64,000 bases of DNA from Aurifilum marmelostoma (Eukaryota > Ascomycota > Sordariomycetes > Diaporthales > Cryphonectriaceae): positions 1,116,001-1,180,000 of the forward strand of contig JAMXSV010000010.1 in the NCBI GenBank assembly GCA_027559495.1. The letters run 5' to 3'. This document shows positions 22,293 through 33,451 of the stretch, one piece after another. Both the position numbers and the translations under genes were made by a program. Numbering within the stretch: position 1 is the first letter of the stretch; each line of letters starts with the position of its first letter. Below the pieces are notes generated by a model. That model was not told the DNA's origin. It saw only the letters and a program-made list of their open reading frames with translations, and ran no database searches.

Positions 22293-22853
22293 TCAAGTGC
22301 CGTGATCATGGCTCCTAACACAGCTTACATCGCCCTCGTTACAAACTTGATGTACCTTCTGTGCTTCGCGTTTCCGTTTACGTACTCGTATTTCTTCCAA
22401 TCTTTCCGGTCCCAGAAATTCAGGCAGGGGCCCTGGTATAGTCTGAGGAAATCTCGATATGAGCAATCAAGAAATCTGATGCTCCTTTTTCACGAGACGG
22501 ACTTACAAAGTCTTGCTTAGATGGCGGCCAATCAGTAGCCTCTTTGGAAATGTACAAGTAACATTTCCCCTCTCTCCGAACTGCCAGATAGACATCTGCC
22601 TGGCAGTCACGATGAAGATCGTCCACTTTCATGAATACGGTCTTGCGTCTTCTTGAGAACTGTGTGAGGTCTCGGTGACGCTCTTTGCGGGACGCGAGAA
22701 CATTCGCAGCGGTTGGCACGCTTATTTTGGTCACTGAGGCGACTTGAGTGGTATCCGATTGGCTATGGCCACAAATGTCAGTACGTAACTAAACCCGTTA
22801 AATAGCGCTTCTTACCAGTAGGACTGGGAACCCATGTTCATAGTAGTTTCCAT
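22293..22853 (-). CDS. small MADS/SRF-like protein, copy 2
   Basis: Exons 22816-22853, 22507-22762 and 22293-22442 join in phase (introns 53 and 64 bp, GTAAGA and GTAAGT donors) to give 147 residues. The core is FSRRRKTVFMKVDDLHRDCQ then ADVYLAVRREGKCYLY, followed by DWPPSKQD; the same order (core, strand, W-x-P-P) occurs in copy 1. The last exon is charged (LGPERLEEIRVRKRKREAQK). Reading through the second donor would give a different C-terminus, but the spliced exon has a more natural composition and its own stop. The gene is intact. Role unknown; DNA binding by the MADS-like core is inferred. Confidence 0.65.
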
Positions 22854-23387
22854 CGTGTATGTGGTTCATGGTGTGCGGCTAACGATGCACCAATCCTGCA
22901 GAAAGAACACTTCAGGTTCTTAGCGTTGCATAATATATACTCGTATGGTCGAAGCATGGTGGCCAAGCTCCCTTGAACCAGTGCTAAAATTCTGTTGCTT
23001 CATAGTCTCTTGTTTGAAAAGGACATTTTCACGTTCAGCTTATTTTAGTGTCGGACCTCTGTTGGTTTCAAGCTTCTGTTTACCCGATGCTCAATCAGAT
23101 TCAGCACGCACATCATTCTCGGCCAGCTTATTTTAGCGCTGAATCCCTGTATATGTCTAATATTTGATCTAGCGCCCTCATCACGTACGTGAGGCTTAAT
23201 TACGCACCAATCCATTCAAGATTCAGAGCAGTGCCATTCCTACTCATCTTCTGTCTTCGGACTTTGTCTTTTTAAGTGTATTCCTCTCACCCCTCCTCGC
23301 AAGACTTCACTTATTATTCTTCCGGTGAGCAGAACACCTCATTTTTTTCTTATGTGTTGAAAAAGTACACACGCACTACGGAGAGCC
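22854..23387. other. divergent spacer between MADS-like copies 2 and 3
   Basis: Only 534 bases separate these divergent copies. The phrase cagcttattttag occurs twice (about 23036 and 23123), each followed by -gt/cg- and a short matching tail, a small direct repeat. Confidence 0.45.
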
Positions 23388-23846
23388 ATGTCGCGAGTTC
23401 AACCCGAGAAGTGCCCAAAGGCGTTCCTACAGCGCTCCACGACTCTGGAAAGACAGGCATTCAAGCTCAGCATGATGGATCCTTCTGTCAGAGTCAGCGT
23501 CTTCATTGAGAGGAAAGGAGACCTGCGTAGCTTTCAGTCTCATACGGGATGGCCGATCCATCCGCAGGACGCCGGAGCCATCAGATACCATCCAGAGCTA
23601 CAGAAGGGACCAGAAGATTTCGAGACTGTGGCCGAGATGAAAAGCCGTCTTTCAACTCCTCTTGCGCAATCCCGGCCCCAGGGCTTCCTCGGTCCGGGAG
23701 GGATCGCCGTGATTAACCCTCCTGCGAGTTTCACTTCAACCTCGCTCACTGCCACAGAGCCTGTGAGTCATCTAAGTTGATGCAACAACCAATCATGCTG
23801 CTAATGAGATACTCAGAAAGTTGTGTACGAGATTATAGATGAATAA
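23388..23846 (+). CDS. small MADS/SRF-like protein, copy 3
   Basis: Exons 23388-23762 and 23817-23846 (intron GTGAGT...GCTAAT...CTCAG) give 134 residues. FLQRSTTLERQAFKLSMMD then VRVSVFIERKGDLRSFQS aligns with the cores of copies 1, 2 and 4, with the Lys/Arg pattern weakened, then W-P. The remainder is Pro/Ser-rich. The short last exon ends YEIIDE. The splice signals and phase are good, so the gene looks functional despite its weak core. Confidence 0.6.
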
Positions 23847-24332
23847 GTGGGCTGGTATCTGGGCAAGAAAATGTTCGGGACTCGGATTTCGAAAAGAAGT
23901 AGTCTGGAAGGTCCTCAAGAAGACATTTGTGCCAGTAAAGAAGCTCTTAATATTATCAAGATCTCGGATTAGATTTGAAATTGGTGCCATGACTGCAATA
24001 TTACGTGATTTTCAGTCGTGCTCTTCTCCACTGTGTCAGCATCTTCTTTTTCAATCGAAGGGAACTGTCCTTTATTTTAAGCCTCTATTTCTGACAACAC
24101 GGAGTATGATATTGCCCCCTTGTAAGCTCCTGTTGATCAGATCCTATATTCGGTTTGACTTGTTTAAAGCCCCCCTTCCTCCCGCCAAAAAGAAAAAAGA
24201 GAGAAGAAGACGAAGGTGAGATATCCTCAAAAGATTTTGAGAATGAGGCAAAAACAGGTGATAACAAACGCTACTGAATAAGAGCATAAATTGGATTGAT
24301 ATGCATTATTGAAGCATGATGACTGTGACAAG
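23847..24332. other. intergenic spacer
   Basis: A 126-codon frame covers 23839-24219, but it starts inside the last exon of the previous gene and has no protein-like composition. I see nothing else. Confidence 0.4.
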
Positions 24333-25052
24333 CTAGCTCTTGTTGCCGACTTCCTTGTCCTGAGAGCCTCTAATAATCAGCCGATACTCCGTGATAGCAC
24401 AAGCCGGTTTGCGCCGCCAAAAGCGATGGTGGTAGTGCTGGTCAACCACATCCCCACCAGGCACCTCCACCAATACTACGACTTTCCAAGAATCACCGCT
24501 GCCCGCCACCTGCGCCCTGTTACGGAGTAAAAGGTTGATCGTACTCTGCACGGTCCAGTCAAGCTTGCTGAAACGCTTAAACAGCTGCCTCTCATATGAA
24601 ATGGGCAGAATCCCTTGCTGAATAGCGACTTCCGTTCTATAAACCTCATGAAGCTCGTTGGGCTTGAATTGCGGGTTCTGCTGCACGCTAATGATCGAGG
24701 GACCAATGGACACGTTCCTCTGCCATATGTTGACTCCGAACCAGTTGATACTGCTTACAGGTCTGGAGCTGCCACAGTGGTATAGAATCGTCCATGACTC
24801 ATACGTGCTCCGGCAGACTCTGTGATATGTTAGCTGGTGTAAAGATGATATGTGTTTAGAAGCACGTACCTCGGACTTGCTATAGATTTTTCCTCCATTT
24901 GTGAATAGTCTTTGCCTTACATGGTCTCCGATCTGTGGGTTGTCCGAAAGTAATAGCCAAAGAAACCTGTGTGATGCCGTGCTTGTTGTACTGCCGCCGA
25001 GTGGGTAGATGTCGAAGGAAAGCTGCGCTGAGAAAAGACGGTCGGGGATCAA
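24333..25052 (-). CDS. hypothetical protein
   Basis: Open frame of 239 residues. It contains WTILYHCGSSRPVSSINWF, GPSIISVQQNPQFKP, LDWTVQSTINLLLRN and SWKVVVLVEVPGGDVVDQHY, which have the alternating hydrophobic pattern of a beta-rich domain. A perfect-looking 50-bp intron (GTACGT...CTAAC...CACAG, about 24822-24871) sits inside, but removing it gives a stop within eight codons. So the frame is either unspliced or the gene has lost a base. No family is recognised. Confidence 0.4.
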   Translation of the reverse strand: MIPDRLFSAQLSFDIYPLGGSTTSTASHRFLWLLLSDNPQIGDHVRQRLFTNGGKIYSKSEVRASKHISSLHQLTYHRVCRSTYESWTILYHCGSSRPVSSINWFGVNIWQRNVSIGPSIISVQQNPQFKPNELHEVYRTEVAIQQGILPISYERQLFKRFSKLDWTVQSTINLLLRNRAQVAGSGDSWKVVVLVEVPGGDVVDQHYHHRFWRRKPACAITEYRLIIRGSQDKEVGNKS

Positions 25053-25892
25053 TTTTTATTCCCAGTCGTGAGGATGTGAAGTAAGTAGCGCTACTAGCTC
25101 AAATTGTATTAGTTGTCAGATTTCGCGATGCTATATAGTGGTAATCAGTACCCGTGAAAGGTGCGTAATTCTAAATTAGATCTCGGGCTATTTCGATACC
25201 TGAACTAAAACAGACCGTCCATGTTTACAATCTGAAAGAGACCAATTTCCATGGCGAATGGCGCCTTTATATTCGAGAGCAAGATATCACCAACTTTAAC
25301 AATAGACCTTTCCACCCTTTTTTGATTTTTGCGAATGCAAAAATTCATCATTTCGCCATCGACAAAACGATTGCATTGCGAAGCATAACGAATAGAATTG
25401 TCTTAAGCACAAATACTGTTGTCGTACGAGGTACAGACCCAGATATATACAAAAGAAATTGTGGAGTCATCAGGTCATAATTTCAAGCATATGGATGCAT
25501 AGAAGGCCATGAAACGAATAATGAAATGGGGCATCGAGGTCGGGTTTAGAAAATGGCATGCACGCTAATGAATCTTCGGTTTTGAAGTGAGCTTCAACTA
25601 AGGTAGAATAAGGTCAGGACACAAGACCAGGACACAAGGCCAGGACACAAGGTCAGGACACAAGGTCAGGACACAAGGTCAGGACACAAGGTCAGGACAC
25701 CAGGCCAGGACACAAGGTTAGGACATAAGGTCAGGACACAAGGTCAGGACACAAGGTCAGGACACAAGGTCAGGACACGAGATTAAGGCACAATCAGAGC
25801 AAGGGACGTATTGTGTCATATTTCTAGTCTACGTTCAATTCAGGTCGACCCTCAAATTCCTGTCAGTGTTGCCCAGCTTTCTCTCCTCCCCT
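25053..25892. other. gene-free stretch with minisatellite
   Basis: AT-rich, with the 13-bp array at 25611-25787. No gene is seen. Confidence 0.55.
25611..25787. repeat. 13-bp minisatellite, second family
   Basis: About 13-14 head-to-tail copies of aggacacaaggtc with few substitutions. It differs in sequence from the ccatgg family but has the same 13-bp period. Confidence 0.9.
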
Positions 25893-26728
25893 CAACGTAG
25901 TGTCTGTCCGAGTTCCGCGATACGATCATGCGATTGGTTTACATCGTACTCAGTATCAGACGACAAAACCAGTTCCACGGTGCTTTCAAGACAAGCTGAG
26001 GCCCGGATCAGCTCGGAAGGGAAGGTGTGGAGGATCTCGTTGGCAAGGCTCTTGAGGTTTTCGTCCGTCACTGCATGGCTTCCTCTTTTGAATAGATCTT
26101 AGGCATGGAACAGTAGTAATAAGGGTGTACAGTGCTTACACAAGATTTTCCACTAGGTCTGGGTAACAGACCAACATCAGAGGATGATTGCCTCCAAGGT
26201 GAGCCCAGCGAGTAGCAAGGCGTGTACGCTTGGCCAGCTTCTTACGCGTTGAGCCTGTAGTATGGCGCTGCGCGGCAAGGTAGATATCCAAGGCGACACT
26301 GGCGTTTCTGTATCCAACAGAAGTATAGATTCTGCCTTGTTTTCGATCAACAGAGATGATAGACTGGAGAGCTGACATCACTGTGGGAAGCCGGGCGTGT
26401 GCTATCGGGCCAGCTGGTATGCGTGTCCATCAATTACATCGTCGATAGCCTGGAATGCAGAGATGACGCCGATATCTTTGCAGGTCATATTACTAGACAG
26501 CGTAGTACTATGGACTAGCTGTAGCCAGAATCTGTAGATATCAAATATGTTCTGTGCGAATGTAAGCTTCGCATCAGCGTTAAGCAGATTTTGTGCCACA
26601 ATCCTTGGGTTCCACTGTGCCTCGCTGGATATCATCTCATTAGTGATAATTATATCGAGATCGCTTGTATTGCTCTTTTTGGGGGAAAGCATCACCACAT
26701 CATCGTCTTCTGTGCTGACATATGCCAT
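25893..26728 (-). pseudogene. hypothetical gene with at least two frame breaks
   Basis: Three stretches of normal protein composition follow each other on the minus strand. They are MAYVSTEDDDVVML to VIDGHA (26728 to about 26420), ARLPTVMSALQSIISVDRKQ to LVENLV (about 26400 to 26136) and FKRGSHAVTDENLKSLANEI to ELGQTLR (about 26090 to 25893). The first two are offset by a 26-base segment with no GT-AG ends, flanked by the direct repeat cacgc. The third needs a GTAAGC...CCTAAG intron whose phase does not fit. YRNASVALDIY and RWA-L motifs suggest one ancestral fungal protein of unknown role. Confidence 0.5.
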
Positions 26729-27136
26729 TCTGATATAATGAGATTGCGAGGAGACTTGTCCCAGCGGACTCAGGAATAACCATATTAGCTGACACATTAC
26801 ACACATATATATGTATATGTATACCTCCTCTGATGTCATTTTCATAATATTACATTAGGTTTTTAGAATATATATTGCCACTTTACGCACATGCGTGTTT
26901 TGATCTAAACGAGTAATCGGAATAGAGACTTGTCTAAGTGAAGCTTCAACATCAATGGCGCTTATTCAAGCAATATCAAAATTTCTTGTATTACGCTTAT
27001 TTAAGATGAATAGAAGGATCAATTTACACATAGTTTGAACAGATAATGAGTAGTTCATACTCATATAACACTGACAACTGATTAGTCCTAGGCCTTCAAA
27101 CTCTCAAGGCTACTACTGCCACATCTTCTTCTAGCT
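26729..27136. other. intergenic spacer
   Basis: A short (ca/ta)n run lies near 26795-26822. No gene is seen. Confidence 0.5.
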
Positions 27137-27677
27137 ATGGCGTCTCGATATCGTCGAATGGTGATTCAAGCAAATGAGGTGCCCATTTGCCACAACGCTA
27201 CTGCTGCTCTAGCATCGTGGACAATCTTATCCGGGTTTTTCATCTTGCCAGGCACTTTCACGTCTTTGAAACAATCACAGTTCCTAGAAGATTCACAAGA
27301 AGGTCAAGCGGTCCAGAGTGCAGTTCAGAATATTCCCCTTATCCCTCTCGCGAGTGTCTTGTTTGCGATCGGCGCTATCGGGCTCGCCATGCTTTGGTGG
27401 AAATTCAGAGCCAATCACATATGGCTCCTGGCCCATATATTTCTGTAAGGCAACCTCTTCATAACTGTGTCCAAATGAAGCTTACGAGTGCTCAAGCCCT
27501 GGTCTCTTGAACGGCGTGAGCGGGGTGTTGACAATACTCTTGAACGTTTACACTGCACAAGGAGGGACGTGGTCACCGACAGCTTGGGCTACACTGGGAA
27601 CTGTATCGCTGTTCTTCCTGTTTATGGCCATCAATTCAGGATTACATGAATATTGGGTTTGTGAGATGCGACATTGA
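27137..27677 (+). CDS. four-helix membrane protein, paralogue A
   Basis: Exons 27137-27444 and 27497-27677 join in phase (GTAAGG donor), giving 162 residues. It has four predicted membrane helices: ALASWTILSGFFILPGTF, LASVLFAIGAIGLAMLWW, LLNGVSGVLTILLNVYT and WATLGTVSLFFLFMAIN. A polar loop lies between helices 1 and 2, and the motif GTWSPTAW precedes helix 4. The gene at 40179-40749 (minus) is a clear paralogue with the same intron position and phase and the shared motifs ILPGTFTS/MLPGTFTS, WWKFRxNxIWL and GTWSPTAW. Function is unknown; fungal proteins of this kind are generally of small, uncharacterised four-TM type. Confidence 0.75.
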
Positions 27678-27968
27678 TGACTTACGGAACTGGGCTTCTA
27701 AATATATCAAGTAAATTATGATATGCATAGGCGGCTGGCCCGCTTCGAGTAAATATGAGACTTATATTTTGTCGTGAATATATCGTATAACATTGATTCT
27801 AGGCTCTCAGTTTCAAGATTCCCAATTTTCACTGCCTAGGACATTTATATAACTTAATTAAACAAATAACATGCTAGAAAAACCTTTTGATATTGCTCCG
27901 GCCCTAATCTCAAATTCCAACGTCGTAAATACAACTTGCAGCCTCTATGGAACAAGATTGTGCATCTG

Positions 27969-30381
27969 TCAAAGATCTTCTTCAATTTCCCCTCGAAAGG
28001 GGATAGGAGAGCGAGGGCCAAAATCAACTATATGGAGACTCATTTCAGGCAATTCTGGAGAACTTAGAGATACGTTGTAGAACTGAGTCTCGCCAGTTTT
28101 GTCCTGCTTTTGTCTTTTGGGCTCCCTGTAGTCGTCCTGATCCCTAGTCCATAGTTCAACAGGCGAATCAATCGTCGCTGCCGTTCTTTTGGGCCTCGGC
28201 GTGTTTCTCAGAACGACAGCTCTTGTTACTTGTCCATCTTCCAGCGGCGAGGGCGCAACTACCTCAGTAGTGTCATAACTGGACAGAATAGGAGGCACAG
28301 GGCGTGCCGGACTCGCCGGTCTCAGCAGTCCTCCGACTTGGGAGTTTAGATGCAGAGGCGCCTCGCCTACGATCACTGATGTATCGTCCGCACTCGAGTC
28401 GTCCTCGAGTGCTTCAGGCAGGTCTTGGTGTTCAGACTGCGGAATTTGGGGCAACTCGACATTTATCTTATGTTGAAGATCCTGATTTGACGAATCTCCA
28501 AGGAGAGATGGTTGACCAAGTGTGGGCTGAGTGTCCGTCTGCCGCTGAACCGAGATGAAAGAGGAGAGAACTGCCTTCCGAATTTTTCTATTTCTGTTTT
28601 GAGCATCATCTCTGGGGATTTCGTGTTTGGACCTCTTTTTTGTTTCGCAGGTTCTTCCTTGCCCCTGTGGTGGCTTTAAATTCTCAGACGTACTGGGCTC
28701 GGCAGTGGCGGTTGTTGGAGTGTCTTCCCAAAAGGCGATGCCGGGTTGAGAATCATCGATTTGATATGGGCATGTGCCGAAGAATGCTGTAATGATGTCG
28801 TTCTGGACGAAGTTGACGGTCACACCTCCGCAAGAAGCATCAATATTGTCAAGAGTAGGCAAAAACGACGATTTTCTCAGGGTAAGAAGGGTCCTAATAA
28901 AGGGCTTTCCCCCCCGCCAATCGGCCAGAGGGACTGGTAACACGGCATCGAAAACGTTATGTCGCGGGTCGAGATGGCTCTCAGATTGCTGCAAGCCTTC
29001 GCAGATTTTTGCATTATCGTATCCCAGTATTCTTGCCCGTCTCAATAACTGTCGCAGACAATGCTGGTCTATAGACCCTGGCATCGTTTCCGTTCGAAAG
29101 TCACGCAGAGGAGCGTCGGTGGAGAGGAACGGGAATTGCCTGAGGACAGAGACAAAAAGCTGCTTGAAAACCAGCTCCGGAGAGGTGGACCCCCGTAGAT
29201 GCATAAAATACCCATCACTCGTCTCAATCAAAGGTGGGCAGTTGGCGTCCCAGTGACAAGTCAGACGTTGATAGAGTGTTGTGTCTCTGCTGCAGGAAAC
29301 TCTTCTCTCCGGAGGGACATCCAGGTATCTCTTGAGAACCTTGGCTCCGATAGCGATATATTTCATGTTTTCATGGAATGTCTCCAGGCTTGGGATAAGC
29401 GAATTCAGGGAAATGACTGCTTGAAGTAGTCTCCTTCGTGTTCTTAGGTCGGAAATAGTGGGAAAGAGCTGACCTCCATTCATAGTAGAACATATGAAGT
29501 TGCGGTCAGCTCTGCTCACAGACGGGGCCCGATACTGCAAGAGCCGCACTGTGCTATCACCAACAGCCAGAGGGTCTACCCCGCCGCCACGTACAACACC
29601 GTCCCAAGCCCGGTAAATATGATCCAGATAACACACGATCTGTTCGTCACAATGGGTAGCCAAGTGCTTGTCTATATTGCCAAGCTTGAAACCACTTCTC
29701 ATGCCGGGAAAAGACATAACCCTATCAAGAGCAGCCAGGATATTCTCTCTTGGGAGCAGATGATCCCATGCTCTTGCTTTGCACTCGCTGAGCATGGTCT
29801 TCCACCCGCGTACCGCAGCGTCGTCGTCGTGCTGCTGGTGGTTTCGGAGATTATAATAAATTTCTCCATCTGAGTAGGCTGCCTCATGGGTAAGACTGCC
29901 GGAAAAGGACCGAATCACGGATTTGCGGACGTCATCTAGAGAGGATGGAATTAGGACACAATCAACAAGGATAGGCTAAAATCTTACCATCCGGTATGCA
30001 ATGCAGCCGAATTGTCCACCACGCATTGTTCGGAGAAACTATCTTGGCAGCCTCGATGCGACGTCGTCCTTCGACACATAGGACCTCAAACTTGCCCGAT
30101 ACCAAGGGAATGCGTCCGGCGAGCGCTGTCTGCAGAAGATCGTCGGGGGAGATGCAGGCCGCTTTGCGGAGCTTCTTTAGCTCACGCGGATGGATGATGC
30201 CAAAAATCTGGTGGGCTAGGCGGGATGGGTCAAGCCCGGTATCTTGAAACACGCGAGCTAGCCGGAGAACATCCTCGGCTTTACCCACGCGGGTTGTGCC
30301 ACAGGAGCGAGTGGGAGGGAAGACAAGATTCTCTACGGGAATACGCACCACACCGACGAAGTATTCTGAAAAGGGTTGCAT
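27969..30381 (-). CDS. DUF3723 family protein
   Basis: Exons 29988-30381 and 27969-29935 join in phase (52-bp intron), giving an intact 786-residue protein from MQPFSEYFVGVVRIPVENL. The N-terminal half carries features I associate with fungal DUF3723: an F-x-G-V-R-I-P start, PDDLLQTALAGRIP, LCVEGRRRIEAAK, NAWWTIRLHCIPDG and HSDGEIYY-like AYSDGEIYYNLR. The C-terminal ~280 residues are disordered and charged. Its biochemical activity is unknown, but DUF3723 genes are one of the recurrent cargo families of Starship giant transposons. Here it is divergent from the patatin-like gene with 313 bp between starts. It is the best-preserved member of the candidate Starship set in this window. Confidence 0.75.
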
Positions 30382-30694
30382 TGTTGTAGCGAGAAAGATG
30401 ACTTGCAGCTGATGGAGCTCAGTCGGAATCCAGGACGGCTTTAGTAGAATACACGTGCAATATTTATGATTTTGCACCACACATAGGTCATATTCTCATT
30501 CTGACCTCACGCAAGTCAATTTTGACAGATCCAGTGCCAGAAGCTGGATGAAGCACCAATAGCTTAAAGACACAGGTTCCGGCTACTACATAGGTCGGGG
30601 CCTGCCACAAATTACGGGGCGCTGAAGCACAACTTTGAAAACCTTCGAGGGCGCTTACGACTCCTCCCCCACACTAAGCGAAAGATCCCTGACC
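30382..30694. promoter_or_regulatory. shared promoter region of DUF3723 and patatin-like genes
   Basis: 313 bases between divergent starts; it must hold both promoters. No motif stands out. Confidence 0.4.
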
Positions 30695-33302
30695 ATGACA
30701 AGCGCCATCACGAGAACAGGCTTCCCTGCCGGTGCCGCCCATTCGCGGAGCATGCTTTCGTCCGTCTGGCTCGACTTGAAGTCGGGAGCTCCAGGCTTGC
30801 CAGGCCCCTACCTACAGGAGTTCAGTGCTGCATATCGACATTCGGACGCAATTTCGGGGTCGCATCCGAATCTCGTTCTCATCATTGGGGGGAAAGACAA
30901 ACGACAACGACTAGCTACTAGCTTTGGGCTGCATCAAGAGCAGGCCGAAGCAGAAACAATATGCCTGCGTCTCCTAAGCCAAGAAAAGGCTATATTAGCA
31001 ATAGATGGCGAGCTTCATCTGAAAAGTCACCTACCACGAATTCTAGGAGGTCCTTGTCCCGGAAATTATACTAATTACTGTCTTGGGAACGCGATTGCAT
31101 CTCCGTCCCTGATAGCTACTAGACTTTATAGCGAGATCTTGGCTCCGTTCTGCTCAGTCGCTGTGCTTTTCGTTGCTGATCTCTGTGGGCTAGAGAACAC
31201 CATTGAAATGCTTGCGTCATGGGCCCGGATCGGTATATTCAGGCGCTGGGGCATGAATAAGCCGTGCATGCGTGTCTTGCTGGTCTTGGGTGGCAGACAA
31301 CGTCAGTCTGTTCCTCCCGTCGACCGTATCCGCTTCCAGCTCATTATAACGCTTCTCCGACAGCTCCGCGCTGCCGAGCCGACAACTGCATATACATTTG
31401 CGCACTTAAAGGATAAAGTGCTGAATCACATGCACCTCGAATTCTTTTCAGACGTTTCAGAACACGCACTTTCCAAGGCTATTCTTGTCAGGCCAGATTA
31501 TAATAATAGGTTTTCAGCCCAGGACGTTCGATATCTTCTGAAGAGGGCAGTCCAAGGTTTCGCAGATCATGCTTCGAGTGTCTTCAACCCCATCCTTGCA
31601 TTCAGGTCGAAGAACCCACTTCCCCTCGGTTGGCAAGATCGAGTGCTCCACCTCGCTCAGCTCACAAAACAAACCGAATTAGAGCAGACATCTTTGATAG
31701 CATCCGCTCTGGCATTGACTATCTCGCCAACAGAACTGCACTGTAAGTAAATTCCGGAAACTTGATGAAAAATATGCTTACACTTTCATGTCGCTTAGAC
31801 TTTGGTGCGAAGGATGTCTTCGCATGCGTGTTTGAGGAACCTATAATGCAGCTTCAGAGAGCTCTGAAGCAAAAACGCTTTGCGTGGAAGGTGCGACGCG
31901 ACTTCGAAGAAATGGTTCACAAACATCTAGCAAACGGAACATCTCCTGTAAAATCACACTTGGAAACCCTTGGAGCGGCGAGTTCCATATGGAAGTCTAT
32001 CCCAAGTGACTCAACGTGCTACTTCTGTCTGTTCCAAGTACCTTCGCATACTCTGGACTGCCTCCATCGGATCTGCTCGTCGTGTGTCACCCTTTGCGGC
32101 AAGCTGTCAGAGCCCTGGCAGTACCAATTACCTTCCTGTCCCTTCTGTCACCGCCCAAACCATACCGCCTTCACTTTGCGACCACCAACGGCTGGGATAA
32201 GAATGCTGCGTCTTGGAGGTGCGAGTCCGGAGAATACTTTGCAGTTCTTAAGTGATTTACAGCACGAGATAGGCTTGACTACAATGCCTCTAAGGGAGTA
32301 TTTTGATGTCGTCGTCGCTACTGACCTTGGTGAGTGCTCATAATCTTGTAAATTCTTGCAATCACTATAGACTAAATAGTACGTCTAGGCATATTCTTTT
32401 CCCTCACCTTATTCCTCGAAAGATGGTCAAGGAGAGATTGTAAATACCATCTGCCGCGACTTCGAAGTCCGAAATATACGAGGAAGGGGTCAATCAGCTT
32501 CGGACGCAGCTTGGATTGGGATCTTAATAAGGTGAAGTTCTCTAACGGTGTCAATGCGGCCATCATAGCAAACCACAAGACTTTCTCTAATTTTCTGCCC
32601 ACCACGGGTCGCTCCGGGTAAGCTAAGATACCTTCCAATATTTATGTGCGGTTTTACTGATAGCCATCTGGCCGAAGATCTATCGACACTGATGCTTCTG
32701 CCTTCGGATACTCTGACGTTCTTGTTCGCTATGATGGTGGCAATTACAGTACTGCACTTCTGAAATCTGTCTCCGCCAGACTCATCGCTACGTTGTTCTA
32801 CATCGAGTTGTGTCAAGCTCCAGCTTTCTACAGATCTCCTGAACAATGCCAAGCGAGCATACGTTGCCGTGTCCCACCCGGCCACGCTCTCATGGACTTA
32901 CTCTATCGACTCCAGCGGCTACACGTGCGCGTGATTTATCGAGGCGACGAATTACATTTCACGGATGTGCCTTTACTTGAGCCAGCAATTCTGCAGGAAT
33001 GCCGGACTGGGAAAGGTTTCCGCAAGGATCTTGAATTTCGAGCTTGTTCTATGAGAACAATGCTGGATGTTAGATTAAGGGGACTTGATTGGTGTGATTC
33101 CAGTATCAGTCATTGTCCATATAAGATTCAGGATTTGATCCACGATCAGCATCTCGATCGAGACTCTAGCCCTCTAGACAGGCGATCTCATGGACTAGCT
33201 ACACAAGAGAAAGAAGAAGGCGAAAGCGCGTTAGATCGTATATTCGCTGAATTAGACAATGTGCTACGAGAAGTTCAGGAAGATAGCGCAACGATAATTT
33301 AA
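30695..33302 (+). pseudogene. patatin-like phospholipase-family protein lacking the catalytic motif
   Basis: Proposed exons: 30695-31742, 31799-32329, 32389-32617 and 32664-33302. The long N-terminal part (NYTNYCLGNAIASPSLIATR, CSVAVLFVADLCGLENTIEM) and a Cys-rich RING-like patch (CYFCLFQVPSHTLDCLHRIC...CPFCHRPN) are those of large fungal patatin-like/FabD proteins. The patatin domain begins AGIRMLRLGGASPENTLQFL where D-G-G-G-x-R-G is expected, and the nucleophile elbow G-T-S-S-G reads ATDLG, so Ser is absent. The C-terminal region (LIATLFYIELCQAPAFY, SISHCPYKIQDLI) is also family-like. The last junction misses phase by one base. Patatin-like genes are recurrent Starship cargo. It is either a decayed copy or a non-catalytic relative. 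Confidence 0.7.
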
Positions 33303-33451
33303 AGAAATTTCCAAAGCTAAATTAAGTCATATATGCTTCCTCCAGAGATTTTCAAGATGAAAAGAAAACAAATAATATCAGAATTATCGATAGACCAGAA
33401 TAAGCTTAAGAGAGAAAACAATCCCAGATCATACACAGCCATCTTCATGTC

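Noticed and set aside
23839..24219. 126-codon frame ending in KKKKERRRRR
   Set aside because: It starts inside the last exon of MADS-like copy 3 and runs through AT-rich 3' DNA; the basic end is an A/G-rich run.
25611..25787. Possible CRISPR-like array
   Set aside because: Head-to-tail 13-bp units without spacers in a eukaryotic genome; a plain minisatellite.
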